Assembly (NCBI RefSeq): GCF_905120345.1
Contig: NZ_CAJHOA010000006.1
Coordinates: 1-64,000 of the forward strand
Reading direction: 5' to 3'
Source: Denitrificimonas caeni
Lineage (GTDB): Bacteria > Pseudomonadota > Gammaproteobacteria > Pseudomonadales > Pseudomonadaceae
DNA length: 64,000 nt
A program made the translations under genes and the position numbers. Shown in pieces: positions 55,892 to 64,000 of this stretch. Under the pieces are notes generated by a model that made no database searches, was not told where the DNA came from, and saw nothing but the letters and a program-made list of their open reading frames with translations. Positions within the stretch are counted from its first letter, which is position 1, and each line of letters begins with the position of its first letter.

Positions 55892-57379
55892 TTGTTTAAG
55901 CACTCACAGTTGGAGTCCGTCAAAGCAGCGCTGTTGCATCCAGCCTATGCAAAATACCCGTTGTATTTGCGCATTCAGCGGGCACTACGTCAGCTAATAC
56001 TGGATGGCGCATTGCCAGCAAGTAATCCCTTACCCGCTTCTCGTGCGTTAGCTCTGTCGCTGAACGTCTCACGTGATACGGTCGAAAATGCCTATAGTTT
56101 ATTGCATGCAGAGGGCTATATTGAACGCCAAGTTGGCAGCGGCAGCTTTGTAGCAGAGGTACCGCAACTGCATAGACCCAAGTGCAAAATCGCTACGCAG
56201 CCTAAAGAACAACCAGCCATTCAGTTAAGCAAACGCGGGCAAGGCATGCTCAACAATAAAGGGGTTAGAGAGGCATTAACGCCACGCCCGTTTGCTCCGG
56301 GCATCCCTGAAACACGCCTATTCCCACTGCCGCTGTGGGAGCGTCTAGGGCGACAAGTGATTCGAGAGTATCAATTTAAAGCGTTACAGCACAGCGACCC
56401 GCAAGGCACTAAAGAACTGCGGCATGCCATTGCTCACTATGTGAATTTAGAACGTGGCGCTCATGCGACAGCAGAACGTATTTTAATTTTAACCAGTTCA
56501 CAACAAGCCATCGCCCTCTGTGCACAGCTTTTATTAGATGCGGGTGATCATATTTTTACTGAAAACCCTATGTATCAAGGTGCGCGTAAAGCTTTTAAGG
56601 CAGCCGGGCTGATCCCTGTGCCTATTCCGGTAGATCAGCACGGCATACGTGTTGAACTATTAAAACAGCACCCCACGCCAGCAAAAGCAGTGTCTTTAAC
56701 ACCCTCGCACCAATACCCTACAGGCGCGACATTATCGCTTGAGCGTCGCTTAGAACTCATTGAGTGGGCAGAACACAATCAAGCCTGGATCATTGAAGAT
56801 GATTATGACAGTGAGTTTCATTACGCGGGAAAACCGACCGCCTGCGTGCAAGGTTTAGACCCTTATCAGCGCACTATTTATATTGGTACCTTTACCAAGT
56901 CTGTCTTTCCTGGTGTGCGCATTGGCTACATGATTTTACCAACACAACTCGTCGCCCCGATGACCACTGCACGAACATTGCAAGATGGGCATACGGCGGC
57001 AATCTCCCAGCTAACCCTGGCTCGTTTTATTGAAAATGGTCACTTCGGAGCCTATATTCGGCAAATTCGTCAAGTCTATGCCAAACGATTAATAGTACTT
57101 GAGCAACTCGTGCGTACACAGCTGAAAGACTTTGTCGAACCATTGCCGCCTCTAGGTGGCATGCAAATGCCCTGTGTGTTGACCTGCGGCCTGAGTGAAG
57201 AAGTCGTTATTAAACAGGCTCAACAACAGGGTATTGCTCTAACTGGCTTGTCTAGCTTATACATCACAACACCCGCACAGACAGGGTTTCTGCTTGGATT
57301 TGCCGCCTATACAGAACGTGAAATGGAACTGGCTATACGCGTAATAAAAAAGATATTTATAGATACTTTAGGCAAGTAA
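55892..57379 (+). CDS. MocR/GabR-type regulator with aminotransferase domain
   Basis: A 495-residue protein. The N-terminal GntR winged helix (YLRIQRALRQLILDGALPASNPLPASRALALSLNVSRDTV, residues ~25-64) precedes a fold-type I aminotransferase-like domain with DDYDSEFHYAG and the PLP lysine in GTFTKSVFPGVRIGY. Family members bind PLP plus an amine and switch transcription. No ATG lies in frame nearby, so TTG at 55892 is the likely start. It probably controls the divergent transporter gene. Confidence 0.88.
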   Translation: MFKHSQLESVKAALLHPAYAKYPLYLRIQRALRQLILDGALPASNPLPASRALALSLNVSRDTVENAYSLLHAEGYIERQVGSGSFVAEVPQLHRPKCKIATQPKEQPAIQLSKRGQGMLNNKGVREALTPRPFAPGIPETRLFPLPLWERLGRQVIREYQFKALQHSDPQGTKELRHAIAHYVNLERGAHATAERILILTSSQQAIALCAQLLLDAGDHIFTENPMYQGARKAFKAAGLIPVPIPVDQHGIRVELLKQHPTPAKAVSLTPSHQYPTGATLSLERRLELIEWAEHNQAWIIEDDYDSEFHYAGKPTACVQGLDPYQRTIYIGTFTKSVFPGVRIGYMILPTQLVAPMTTARTLQDGHTAAISQLTLARFIENGHFGAYIRQIRQVYAKRLIVLEQLVRTQLKDFVEPLPPLGGMQMPCVLTCGLSEEVVIKQAQQQGIALTGLSSLYITTPAQTGFLLGFAAYTEREMELAIRVIKKIFIDTLGK

Positions 57380-57399
57380 CGCAATCAGAACACTTATCA

Positions 57400-57422
57400 A
57401 ATAGCAGTCAGCAACTGCTATT
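57400..57422. terminator. Hairpin between convergent genes
   Basis: AATAGCAGT (57400-57408) pairs with ACTGCTATT (57414-57422), loop CAGCA. It lies between the MocR and diguanylate cyclase stops. A short T-rich stretch follows; candidate bidirectional terminator. Confidence 0.55.
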
Positions 57423-57443
57423 GATTTCGAGGGAGATCGCCCA

Positions 57444-59147
57444 CTACGCAGCTTGCAACTCAGCCCCACAGACACGGTTTCTACCAAGGGATTTTGCTTG
57501 ATATAACGCCTTATCGGCTCGATTAACAGCGCTCTCTAGCGACTCCAAGGTGGTAACATCCACTTGTGCGACCCCAATACTTACCCTAACTTGAAGGCTT
57601 AAGGCATCACTGACTTGAAAGGTATGCTTTTCAATACCCTGACGAATACGCTGCGCGCACTCTAGAGCTTCTGTGTAATCCGCGCTGGGTAGAAGAACCA
57701 CAAACTCCTCACCGCCAAACCGCGCAATTAAATCTTTATCACGACTCCAACGCTGGAAAACGCTCGCCACACCGATTAAAACCAAATCACCAACATGGTG
57801 CCCATGGTTATCATTGATTGCCTTGAAATGATCAATATCGATAGTAAGAACTGATATTGGCGTGCCATTTTCTTTTGCTTTCTTGAGCATATAGCAGCCT
57901 TCAGTCATGAAATAGCGGCGGTTATACAGCTGAGTAAGCGGGTCCGTAGAGGCTTGTGTTTTTAGCTCATCTTGCTTGGAACGGATATCCTCCAGTACTT
58001 TTATTCTGTACGAAATAATAAACGCCAACGTGAGCGCTTCGAGCACGATGCCAATCCCGACACCGTGACTATTTACGTAGTTGGGTTTAACGAGCCCCAT
58101 GTAGTACATCACAGCAAAACCGTTAAAGATGATAAAAAATGTATGACCAATTAAAAAAAACTTGGCCAAGAGGTTTCTCTTGCGAAACAGCGAGATACTC
58201 ACCGAAAAAGTCACCACCATCATGAGTGCAGCCAAACCCGTCGCCGGCTTCAATGCCTGCGTAATATCAAATAAGCCGTATACAAACGAAGCCAGTAGCA
58301 ACAGCAAGACGCCCTGCAGGGCCCGATGTTCCTTAAGATACAGTTTACGCGTCTCAAAAATGGCCATCATGAACAGCAATAGAAAAATCGGCATGGTGAA
58401 GACCGAAAGATTCAAGATAAAAAGACTATCGCCATAGACATTAAACGCTTTGCTAATCAAACCATAGGACAGTGCAATCCAAGTCAGCCCTGAGATCAGA
58501 TATAGAGAATAGAGAATGTTTTCTTTTCTGCTGGTCGCAAAATAGAGTAGGCCGTTGTAAAACACCAATGCCAGCATCATTCCAACCAGTAGAGCAATAT
58601 CTAGATGCCCTCCCACAAGCGATCGGCGAGAGTGTTCTTCATCGTAGATTTCTGACGAAAACCATTGATGAGAGTAGACATGGCTGCGAACGTAAAGAGT
58701 GGTAGTCTCCCCTGCTGGCACAGTGAAAGGATACACAACTGCTCCGCGGTACATCAGCGGATGATCACTTGCTTGGTTGAGATCAATCAAGGCTTGATTG
58801 ATGAGATTTTTCGAGCGCCCTTCGAATATCTGAATCGATCGTACGTGATAAGCCTTGGGTAAATTTAAGAAAAGAGTTTTATCCTGCTGCTTTGAATTGT
58901 AGAGATTAATTCGGTACCAGGTGACTGTTGCTTGAGTTCCAAGAGTCGTGGTGTTCGTTGTTTGCTGAAACGTCTCCTGACCAACGGATTGATAGTCGAG
59001 TGCCTGCGACTCATCAATAAAATACTCTATCGAGAAGTTGGTCAACTGAACTGTTTCTTGACCAACGTCTATAACCGTCGATGCGTGTCCAGTGGCACTC
59101 ATGGCCCAAAGAAAAAAGCAGGAAAAAACCACTCTGCAATAGGCCAC
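57444..59147 (-). CDS. Diguanylate cyclase with 7TMR-DISM sensor
   Basis: A 567-residue protein. A signal peptide ends near ATGHA. A periplasmic beta-rich DISM extracellular domain runs to about residue 175, then seven membrane helices (about 180-380) and a GGDEF domain with the intact active site GGEEF at residues 478-482. It makes cyclic di-GMP in response to a periplasmic signal. An I-site (RxxD) is not evident before the GGEEF. It lies next to a second DISM receptor, the histidine kinase at 59977. Confidence 0.9.
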   Translation of the reverse strand: MAYCRVVFSCFFLWAMSATGHASTVIDVGQETVQLTNFSIEYFIDESQALDYQSVGQETFQQTTNTTTLGTQATVTWYRINLYNSKQQDKTLFLNLPKAYHVRSIQIFEGRSKNLINQALIDLNQASDHPLMYRGAVVYPFTVPAGETTTLYVRSHVYSHQWFSSEIYDEEHSRRSLVGGHLDIALLVGMMLALVFYNGLLYFATSRKENILYSLYLISGLTWIALSYGLISKAFNVYGDSLFILNLSVFTMPIFLLLFMMAIFETRKLYLKEHRALQGVLLLLLASFVYGLFDITQALKPATGLAALMMVVTFSVSISLFRKRNLLAKFFLIGHTFFIIFNGFAVMYYMGLVKPNYVNSHGVGIGIVLEALTLAFIISYRIKVLEDIRSKQDELKTQASTDPLTQLYNRRYFMTEGCYMLKKAKENGTPISVLTIDIDHFKAINDNHGHHVGDLVLIGVASVFQRWSRDKDLIARFGGEEFVVLLPSADYTEALECAQRIRQGIEKHTFQVSDALSLQVRVSIGVAQVDVTTLESLESAVNRADKALYQAKSLGRNRVCGAELQAA

Positions 59148-59288
59148 TTAGTGAGTCCTTTCAGATATTGATAGGGCCTTATCATTCATCACACCACCCT
59201 CACGTTTGCATAAACAGCTGTTACGGGCAGTCTACGAAAGAAAATCTCAGTGCATCATTCTCAATTCTCTCAAAAGTCTTGGTTTCGC

Positions 59289-59990
59289 TTAACTTATTAC
59301 GTGACCGGTAAACACCACACCCTTACCGAATATTGAGTGAATCGGTAATTTGAAGTTTTTCTCACGCGCTTTTTTACGCAGCCGATTAAGAATCACGTCA
59401 ATACGGTGCTCATCACTGTCTTCTTCGTATTGAAACAGTAGGCTGTGCAGTTCCTCTTTAGTAAAAACCCTCTGTGGCGAAACACTCAGTGCTGCAACCA
59501 AATTACATTCTTGCGGTGAAAGTTTAAGTTCACCATCGGCTTGCGATGTTAAAGTTCGCGCTTGGATATTTAACACCCAACGCTCAACGTTATCAGCTGC
59601 GCCAACAGAGTAAGTTTTGTTGCTTTGCATTCTGTGCCACAACGCATCGATAGACGATATCAAATGCGAAAAACTAATGGGTTTCACCAAATACAGGTCT
59701 GCACCACTTTGTAGCCCACGATTATTGTCTTCTTGACTGCCACGAGCAGAGATAATGATTAAGCCAAAGTTTTGCATTTTCCCCAGTTGCTCAACCACAT
59801 TAAAACCGTTTTCACCTGGCAGGCCAATATCAACCAAAACGATATCAGCTGAACTCAGATGCAGTTTTTTCCAAAATACTTCAGCGCTACCAACACTCCA
59901 AACGCTGTAGCCTTTTTGCGTCAGAAAAAAACTCAGTTCTTCACGTAGATCAGCACAATCTTCAATAACAGCTATATTAGGTTTGCTCAT
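59289..59990 (-). CDS. Response regulator, OmpR-type winged helix
   Basis: A 233-residue regulator. The receiver domain has the acidic pair in VIEDCADL, the phosphoacceptor Asp in VLVDIGLPGENG and Lys in YLVKPISF. The C-terminal winged helix contains LSPQECNLVAAL and HRIDVILNRLRKKA. Its ATG lies within the end of the sensor kinase gene (14-bp overlap), so the two are a pair. Target genes are unknown. Confidence 0.9.
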   Translation of the reverse strand: MSKPNIAVIEDCADLREELSFFLTQKGYSVWSVGSAEVFWKKLHLSSADIVLVDIGLPGENGFNVVEQLGKMQNFGLIIISARGSQEDNNRGLQSGADLYLVKPISFSHLISSIDALWHRMQSNKTYSVGAADNVERWVLNIQARTLTSQADGELKLSPQECNLVAALSVSPQRVFTKEELHSLLFQYEEDSDEHRIDVILNRLRKKAREKNFKLPIHSIFGKGVVFTGHVIS

Positions 59991-61917
59991 CTGATGTTAA
60001 TCCCTCTGCTGCCTGCTCTAAAGTAAATTCAAAACAACTGCCCTGAGCACTACTACTTACAAGCTTTAGGTTGCCACCTGAAGCATAAGCGATTTGTTGG
60101 GCAACAAATAAACCTAATCCTGTTCCATGCTTTGATGAATTGCCGCGACGATAGCGTTGAAAGAGGCCGTCCGAGTCCAGATTGCCAATACCCGTGCCTT
60201 GATCACAAATCAGAATTGATACGGTTGCATCCGATAAGCTGCAATCAATTCTAATTTCGCCACCATTGGAGTACTTTACGGCATTGTCGATCACGTTAGA
60301 AATGGCAATTCTCATCATGGCGGAATCGACCAACACCTGACAATTGAAGCCCTCGGCTGCAGTCGCTCGGCCATTCACCGTTAACATCAACTGATGTGTA
60401 TCAGAAACTTGCACAAGTGAGGCTGCCGACACAAGCAACCGCATCAAATCTGTCGGTTCAAGATACAGCGCTGTTGCATCAGCCGATAGACGTGCATCTG
60501 CCAAACAGTTATCGGTAAGCTGAATCAAACGCTCACTCGCTCGTGCTATCTTCTGATAACGTGCAAGACGCGAACTCTCGACCTCACACTCAGAGAGTCG
60601 CAAATTTTCTAATGCCGCAGAAATAATAGCCAAGGGGGTGCGAAACTCATGCGATACCGTCCCCATAAACTGACGCTGGTTAAAGCTGGCCTCCCGCTCT
60701 GCTTCTAAGTCGTTGGCCAGCTTTTGGCGTTCAAATTCCTCTTGTTTCACTTTCCGTATGCGATAAACGCTGATAGCAAGCACCAACAACATATTCTCAA
60801 CCAATACGTATTGCCAAATGACATAGACTTGCTGATAAAAAGGAATCCATCCAAAAGCAGAGAAAATTCCAAACAGGCTGGCAATCATACAAAGCATAGG
60901 ACTTATTCCAAGCCCTAGTGTCGACAATGGAAACTTATCTCTGACCCAGATATGAAAGACCGAATAAATAAATAACGTATAAGTCATCAGCAAGATAATT
61001 GTTTTTATCTTAATCGCCAGCTCATATTGATCTAAAGGTATCAAAACCAACAACGACAAAGTGACGCCACATGCCATCATCAAAATCTTATGCGCCCACG
61101 GCAAGTGCTTTCTAAGATTGATTGTTTCGCTGCTCATCCACATTAATACTGCAAAAGAAATCAATACCAGCGCGCTGGTGGCATAATGTTGCAATGGAAT
61201 TGCAGTGGACGGAAAAATCCAATTAACATAGCCCTGAATGCTTGCGACAAAGACATAAGCCACTGAAAACGCAGTAGCAGTCCAGAGCAAATGCGTACGC
61301 AACATGACAGCCAAGACTAACGCCAGCAGACTGCTAAGCGCGGCCAACCCGAAGTAGAAACTCCAGAACGATGTACTGCGCGTGGCATAACCAAGAAACT
61401 CTTCCGGCGTCCATACAGTAGCCGCTAAAATAACGGTACTGGTACTGCGAACCCGCATAATCACTTCATACCCATCTGTGCTAGCACTGGGTGCTGGCAG
61501 TAAAAAGACTGGATTACGATAATCTAGATCGCTGACACTATTGAGTAGATCGCCAGTTTGGCGACTTTGCCAAGGAACATCCGAGCCTTTTTCTCGAAAA
61601 AATAACTGAATATCATCAACAAAATTAGGGCCCAGCTCTAGCCAGCGCTCCTTCTGATTGAACACTGTCTGTGTGAGCTCAAATCTAAGCCAAAACGTAT
61701 CCCGGGTATAACCGCGAGAAAGAGTTGCTTGCTGTTTTCTAGTGTCGTAACGCAAAGCCTGTTCAGCCTGCGCAAATGTGAACGCACCCTTGACATCCAC
61801 TAACACACTGTAGGGAATATCCTCACCGATACTCAGAGGCTCGGCCAACGTAGATTTGTTGAAACACAGCACAGTCACTAGCGCGGCTAAGGTTAATAGC
61901 GTTTTTAACGATGTCAT
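59977..61917 (-). CDS. Sensor histidine kinase with 7TMR-DISM domains
   Basis: A 646-residue kinase. It has a signal peptide ending near STLA, a periplasmic DISMED2-like domain to about 180 (WLRFELTQTVFNQKERWLELG), seven membrane helices (~185-395), HisKA with phosphoacceptor His423 in VSHEFRTPLAIIS, and an ATPase domain with NVIDNAVKYSNGG and HGTGLGLFVAQQIA. It pairs with the overlapping response regulator. DISM sensors often recognise carbohydrates or other small ligands; the signal here is unknown. Confidence 0.9.
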   Translation of the reverse strand: MTSLKTLLTLAALVTVLCFNKSTLAEPLSIGEDIPYSVLVDVKGAFTFAQAEQALRYDTRKQQATLSRGYTRDTFWLRFELTQTVFNQKERWLELGPNFVDDIQLFFREKGSDVPWQSRQTGDLLNSVSDLDYRNPVFLLPAPSASTDGYEVIMRVRSTSTVILAATVWTPEEFLGYATRSTSFWSFYFGLAALSSLLALVLAVMLRTHLLWTATAFSVAYVFVASIQGYVNWIFPSTAIPLQHYATSALVLISFAVLMWMSSETINLRKHLPWAHKILMMACGVTLSLLVLIPLDQYELAIKIKTIILLMTYTLFIYSVFHIWVRDKFPLSTLGLGISPMLCMIASLFGIFSAFGWIPFYQQVYVIWQYVLVENMLLVLAISVYRIRKVKQEEFERQKLANDLEAEREASFNQRQFMGTVSHEFRTPLAIISAALENLRLSECEVESSRLARYQKIARASERLIQLTDNCLADARLSADATALYLEPTDLMRLLVSAASLVQVSDTHQLMLTVNGRATAAEGFNCQVLVDSAMMRIAISNVIDNAVKYSNGGEIRIDCSLSDATVSILICDQGTGIGNLDSDGLFQRYRRGNSSKHGTGLGLFVAQQIAYASGGNLKLVSSSAQGSCFEFTLEQAAEGLTSDEQT

Positions 61918-62281
61918 AAGATTCTAACGATCTCCAGCGTCAAAGTAGTTGGCTGTCTTTAAGTCGAACGTCTCTCTCGTCTTGTCGTCACCGACCAATA
62001 AAATAATGACACGCTCTCGCCGCATTATGTAAGACACAGGATAGCCTAACCCTGATAAAAGCCGTATCAATCGATACCTCTTTTCTCACCGATTGAAAAA
62101 AGCACAACTTAACGCCACTAATTAGCCTTAGAAGAAACGCTAACCAGTCGAATCAAAATATTTTAAAGCAGCCAGAACGGCACAGAGAAAAGTGAGCAAA
62201 GCCAGTAGAATCAAGGGCTCAAACAGCAGACGAAAAAAAAGAGCCCTTAGGCTCTTTCTTTCTTTAGCTTGACGCCAAATT
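61918..62281. other. Intergenic stretch before the kinase gene and after the tRNAs
   Basis: No gene seen. It holds the tRNA terminator at 62238-62257 and otherwise AT-rich sequence, including the promoter region of the kinase gene, in which I can name no clear box. Confidence 0.5.
62238..62257 (-). terminator. Terminator of the tRNA operon
   Basis: AAAGAGCC and GGCTCTTT form an 8-bp stem with loop CTTA. On the minus strand it is followed by a run of T residues. It lies about 25 bases after the tRNA-Gly end. Confidence 0.9.
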
Positions 62282-62357
<76 letters not shown>

Positions 62358-62363
62358 AAAAAC

Positions 62364-62439
62364 TGGCGTCCCCTAGGGGACTCGAACCCCTGTTACCGCC
62401 GTGAAAGGGCGGTGTCCTAGGCCACTAGACGAAGGGGAC
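62364..62439 (-). tRNA. tRNA-Glu (anticodon TTC)
   Basis: A 76-nt cloverleaf on the minus strand starting GTCCCCTTCGTCTAG, close to E. coli tRNA-Glu. The anticodon loop is CTTTCAC with anticodon TTC, the T-arm GGGGTTCGAGTCCCC, and CCA is encoded. It is the first of the two tRNAs in the transcript. Confidence 0.97.
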
Positions 62440-62513
62440 GCATCCTTGAGCTTGTTACAGCTTGCAACTTCCTAAACCTTTGCTGTTTGCAGTATTGCTT
62501 GGAAGTGGCGCGT

Positions 62514-62542
62514 ATATTACGTACGATCTATTATTCCGTCAA
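62514..62542 (-). promoter_or_regulatory. Stable-RNA promoter of the tRNA operon
   Basis: On the minus strand TTGACG (62537-62542) and TAATAT (62514-62519) are separated by exactly 17 bases. They are followed by a GC-rich discriminator (ACGCGCC), as in stringently controlled tRNA and rRNA promoters. It is about 75 bases upstream of tRNA-Glu. Confidence 0.85.
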
Positions 62543-62568
62543 GCACTATTATGAAAATAGTTTGTATT

Positions 62569-62976
62569 TCAATGCTTTGGAGCGCTTTCTGGCATAAACA
62601 TTAATTGAATCTCATGATTCCAATCAAAATCCTCGCCATTCTCTAGCGCCTGGTAACGGCGATCTTCTAACTCCTGATATTTTTCAATCTCTTCATCCGG
62701 CATAAAATGTAAGCAGTCACCGCCAAAGAACCACAACAGATCACGCGGGACTAAATGTGCAATTTGCGGATAGCGTTGAAAAACCTGACTGATAATATCC
62801 TGACCAACATATAAGTCTTCTGTACTTTCACGCAAGTCCAGCACCATCTCATCAAAACGTTCTAAAAATAACGCGTGATGATTCTCTGGCACCACTTCTG
62901 CATCGGCAACTGCGACTAAAATAGTGCGCAAATGCGCTAATAGCTGTAAATGCTGTTCGACGTGCGGCGTGACCAT
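62569..62976 (-). CDS. PA2817-family protein
   Basis: A 135-residue acidic protein with conserved ESTEDLYVGQDIISQVFQRYP, VPRDLLWFFGGDCLHFMPDEEIEKYQ and a short charged tail. It matches what I know as the PA2817 family of pseudomonads, whose function is unknown. AAGGGG precedes the ATG by nine bases. It is followed on the minus strand by the tRNA operon's own promoter. Confidence 0.85.
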   Translation of the reverse strand: MVTPHVEQHLQLLAHLRTILVAVADAEVVPENHHALFLERFDEMVLDLRESTEDLYVGQDIISQVFQRYPQIAHLVPRDLLWFFGGDCLHFMPDEEIEKYQELEDRRYQALENGEDFDWNHEIQLMFMPESAPKH

Positions 62977-63073
62977 AACAATATCCCCTTAAAAACAAGC
63001 CGCGCAGTATAGAGCCTGCACGGCATTTACCCAACAGACGGTCGGCAATAAATCAACAACCACCTCGGCGCAA

Positions 63074-63967
63074 CTAGAGCGATTGCTCCAATAGCTGCAG
63101 ACCAACCCATTGTTTCGCGAACTGCGCTGCGCAACGGCCATTACGGTTACCGCGTGCCAGTGCCCAACTGATCGCCTCTTTCGCCGCGTCCTCACTGAAC
63201 TGCCAACTCAGCTGTGTTGGACGTGCATACTCAGCGATCCAGTGTTGCACCACATCCAAATAATGCTCTTGGCTAAAAGGATAAAACGACAACCACAGAC
63301 CAAAACGATCAGATAGCGCAATTTTATCCTCCACTGCTTCACTGGGATGCAACTCACCACCGTCACCATGCTGCCAATGCTGATTATCGCTGTGCTGCTC
63401 AGGTAATAAGTGGCGACGATTAGAGGTGGCGTACAACAATACATTATCTGGTGCACGCTCTAAGGAGCCATCTAACACACTTTTTAAAATGCGGTAGTCG
63501 CCCTCACCCGCCTCAAAAGAGAGATCGTCGCAAAACACAATAAAATGCTGCGGCAAACCCGCTAGCGATTCAACAATCAACGGTAAATCAGCCAACTCAT
63601 TACGCTCTACTTCGATTAAGCGCAAACCCTGCTCGGCATATTCAGCCAGCAGCGCACGCACTAAAGAAGATTTACCGGTGCCGCGCGCGCCCCATAGCAA
63701 CGCATGGTTGGCTGGAAAACCACGCATAAACTGTTGCGTATTGCCCAGCAATTGTTGGCGTTGGCGGTCGACACCTAATAAGTCAGACAGTTGAATATCT
63801 GCACCTATCTTAATCGGTCGAAAAAAACTGTTATTGCCTTTGCGCTGCCAACTCGCGGCATACACCTTATTCCAGTCAACCGACTCAGTGGGCTTAGGTA
63901 ACAAAGGCTCAATCTGCAGCAAGACTTGATTGGCACGCTGTAAAAACTCACTCAATAACTCAGACAC
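63074..63967 (-). CDS. DUF815-family AAA ATPase
   Basis: A 297-residue ATPase starting with GTG 63967, which has GGAGGG six bases upstream. The Walker A is LLWGARGTGKSSL (about residue 90-102) and Walker B-like segment is FIVFCDDLSFE (about residue 145). LERAPDNVLLYATSNRRHL holds the sensor-1 Asn, and the tail is ANALARGNRNGR-like with an Arg-rich end. The family is widespread and its role is unknown. The gene is complete; its upstream neighbour lies outside the window. Confidence 0.9.
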   Translation of the reverse strand: MSELLSEFLQRANQVLLQIEPLLPKPTESVDWNKVYAASWQRKGNNSFFRPIKIGADIQLSDLLGVDRQRQQLLGNTQQFMRGFPANHALLWGARGTGKSSLVRALLAEYAEQGLRLIEVERNELADLPLIVESLAGLPQHFIVFCDDLSFEAGEGDYRILKSVLDGSLERAPDNVLLYATSNRRHLLPEQHSDNQHWQHGDGGELHPSEAVEDKIALSDRFGLWLSFYPFSQEHYLDVVQHWIAEYARPTQLSWQFSEDAAKEAISWALARGNRNGRCAAQFAKQWVGLQLLEQSL

Positions 63968-64000
63968 AACGCCCTCCTTATGGGTCGATGGCTCTCGCCT

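Overview
The window looks like a chromosomal segment of a gamma-proteobacterium in or near the Pseudomonadaceae. Pointers are an arc operon, a dadR/dadA/dadX-type alanine locus, a PA2817-family protein, a VF530-family protein, polyamine catabolism genes and Pseudomonas-style Fur and ANR motifs. Base composition looks moderate rather than the high GC of core Pseudomonas, so a lineage such as Halopseudomonas, Thiopseudomonas or Denitrificimonas is plausible. That placement is inference; no 16S rRNA gene is present.

Layout. 1-1360: an IS200/IS605-type element (tnpA plus a tnpB cut by the window edge). 1611-3471: aminoglycoside-phosphotransferase-fold protein and an SDR. 3621-15842, all on the minus strand: Na+/H+ antiporter-family protein, then a tightly packed DUF3696 ATPase / PIN nuclease / RNA ligase trio, a complete nine-gene N-ATPase operon (beta, epsilon, Q, R, a, c, b, alpha, gamma) and an amidase. 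16033-17395: PnuC, NadR-type kinase and VF530 protein, with stop/start overlaps. 17443-22145: arginine deiminase pathway (antiporter, arcA, arcB, arcC) behind an ANR-like box. 22399-25618: FtrABCD-type iron uptake behind Fur-like sites. 25735-26364: LysE exporter. 26449-32259: copper two-component system, CopR-like palindrome, cupredoxin, cytochrome c and Cu+ P-type ATPase. 32355-33641: ferric-reductase-like flavocytochrome, then a degraded IS3-type transposase remnant. 34030-44102: polyhydroxyalkanoate (PHA) cluster: 3-hydroxybutyrate dehydrogenase, patatin, DUF3141 protein, phasin, phaR, phaB, phaC and a TetR regulator. 44166-48520: amine permease, transaminase and aldehyde dehydrogenase. 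49080-52141: alanine racemase, D-amino acid dehydrogenase and Lrp regulator. 52363-59147: small accessory genes, BenE transporter, MocR regulator and a diguanylate cyclase. 59289-61917: a two-component pair with a 7TM sensor. 62282-62439: tRNA-Gly and tRNA-Glu with a clear promoter and terminator. 62569-63967: PA2817-family and DUF815 proteins.

How it works together. The antiporter and the N-ATPase point to Na+ handling, because the c subunit carries a Na+-binding-type signature. The PHA block holds synthesis (phaB, phaC), granule proteins and regulation (phasin, phaR), and a plausible mobilisation arm (patatin plus bdhA). A short AT-rich motif recurs before bdhA, phaB (twice) and the TetR gene, suggesting shared control. 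The arc and ftr operons diverge from one intergenic region that holds both oxygen- and iron-responsive-looking sites. The best candidate for an undescribed system is the ATPase-PIN-RNA ligase trio at 11854-14482: an OLD/ABC-type ATPase, a predicted RNase and a predicted RNA-sealing enzyme, translationally coupled. No CRISPR array or prophage was seen.
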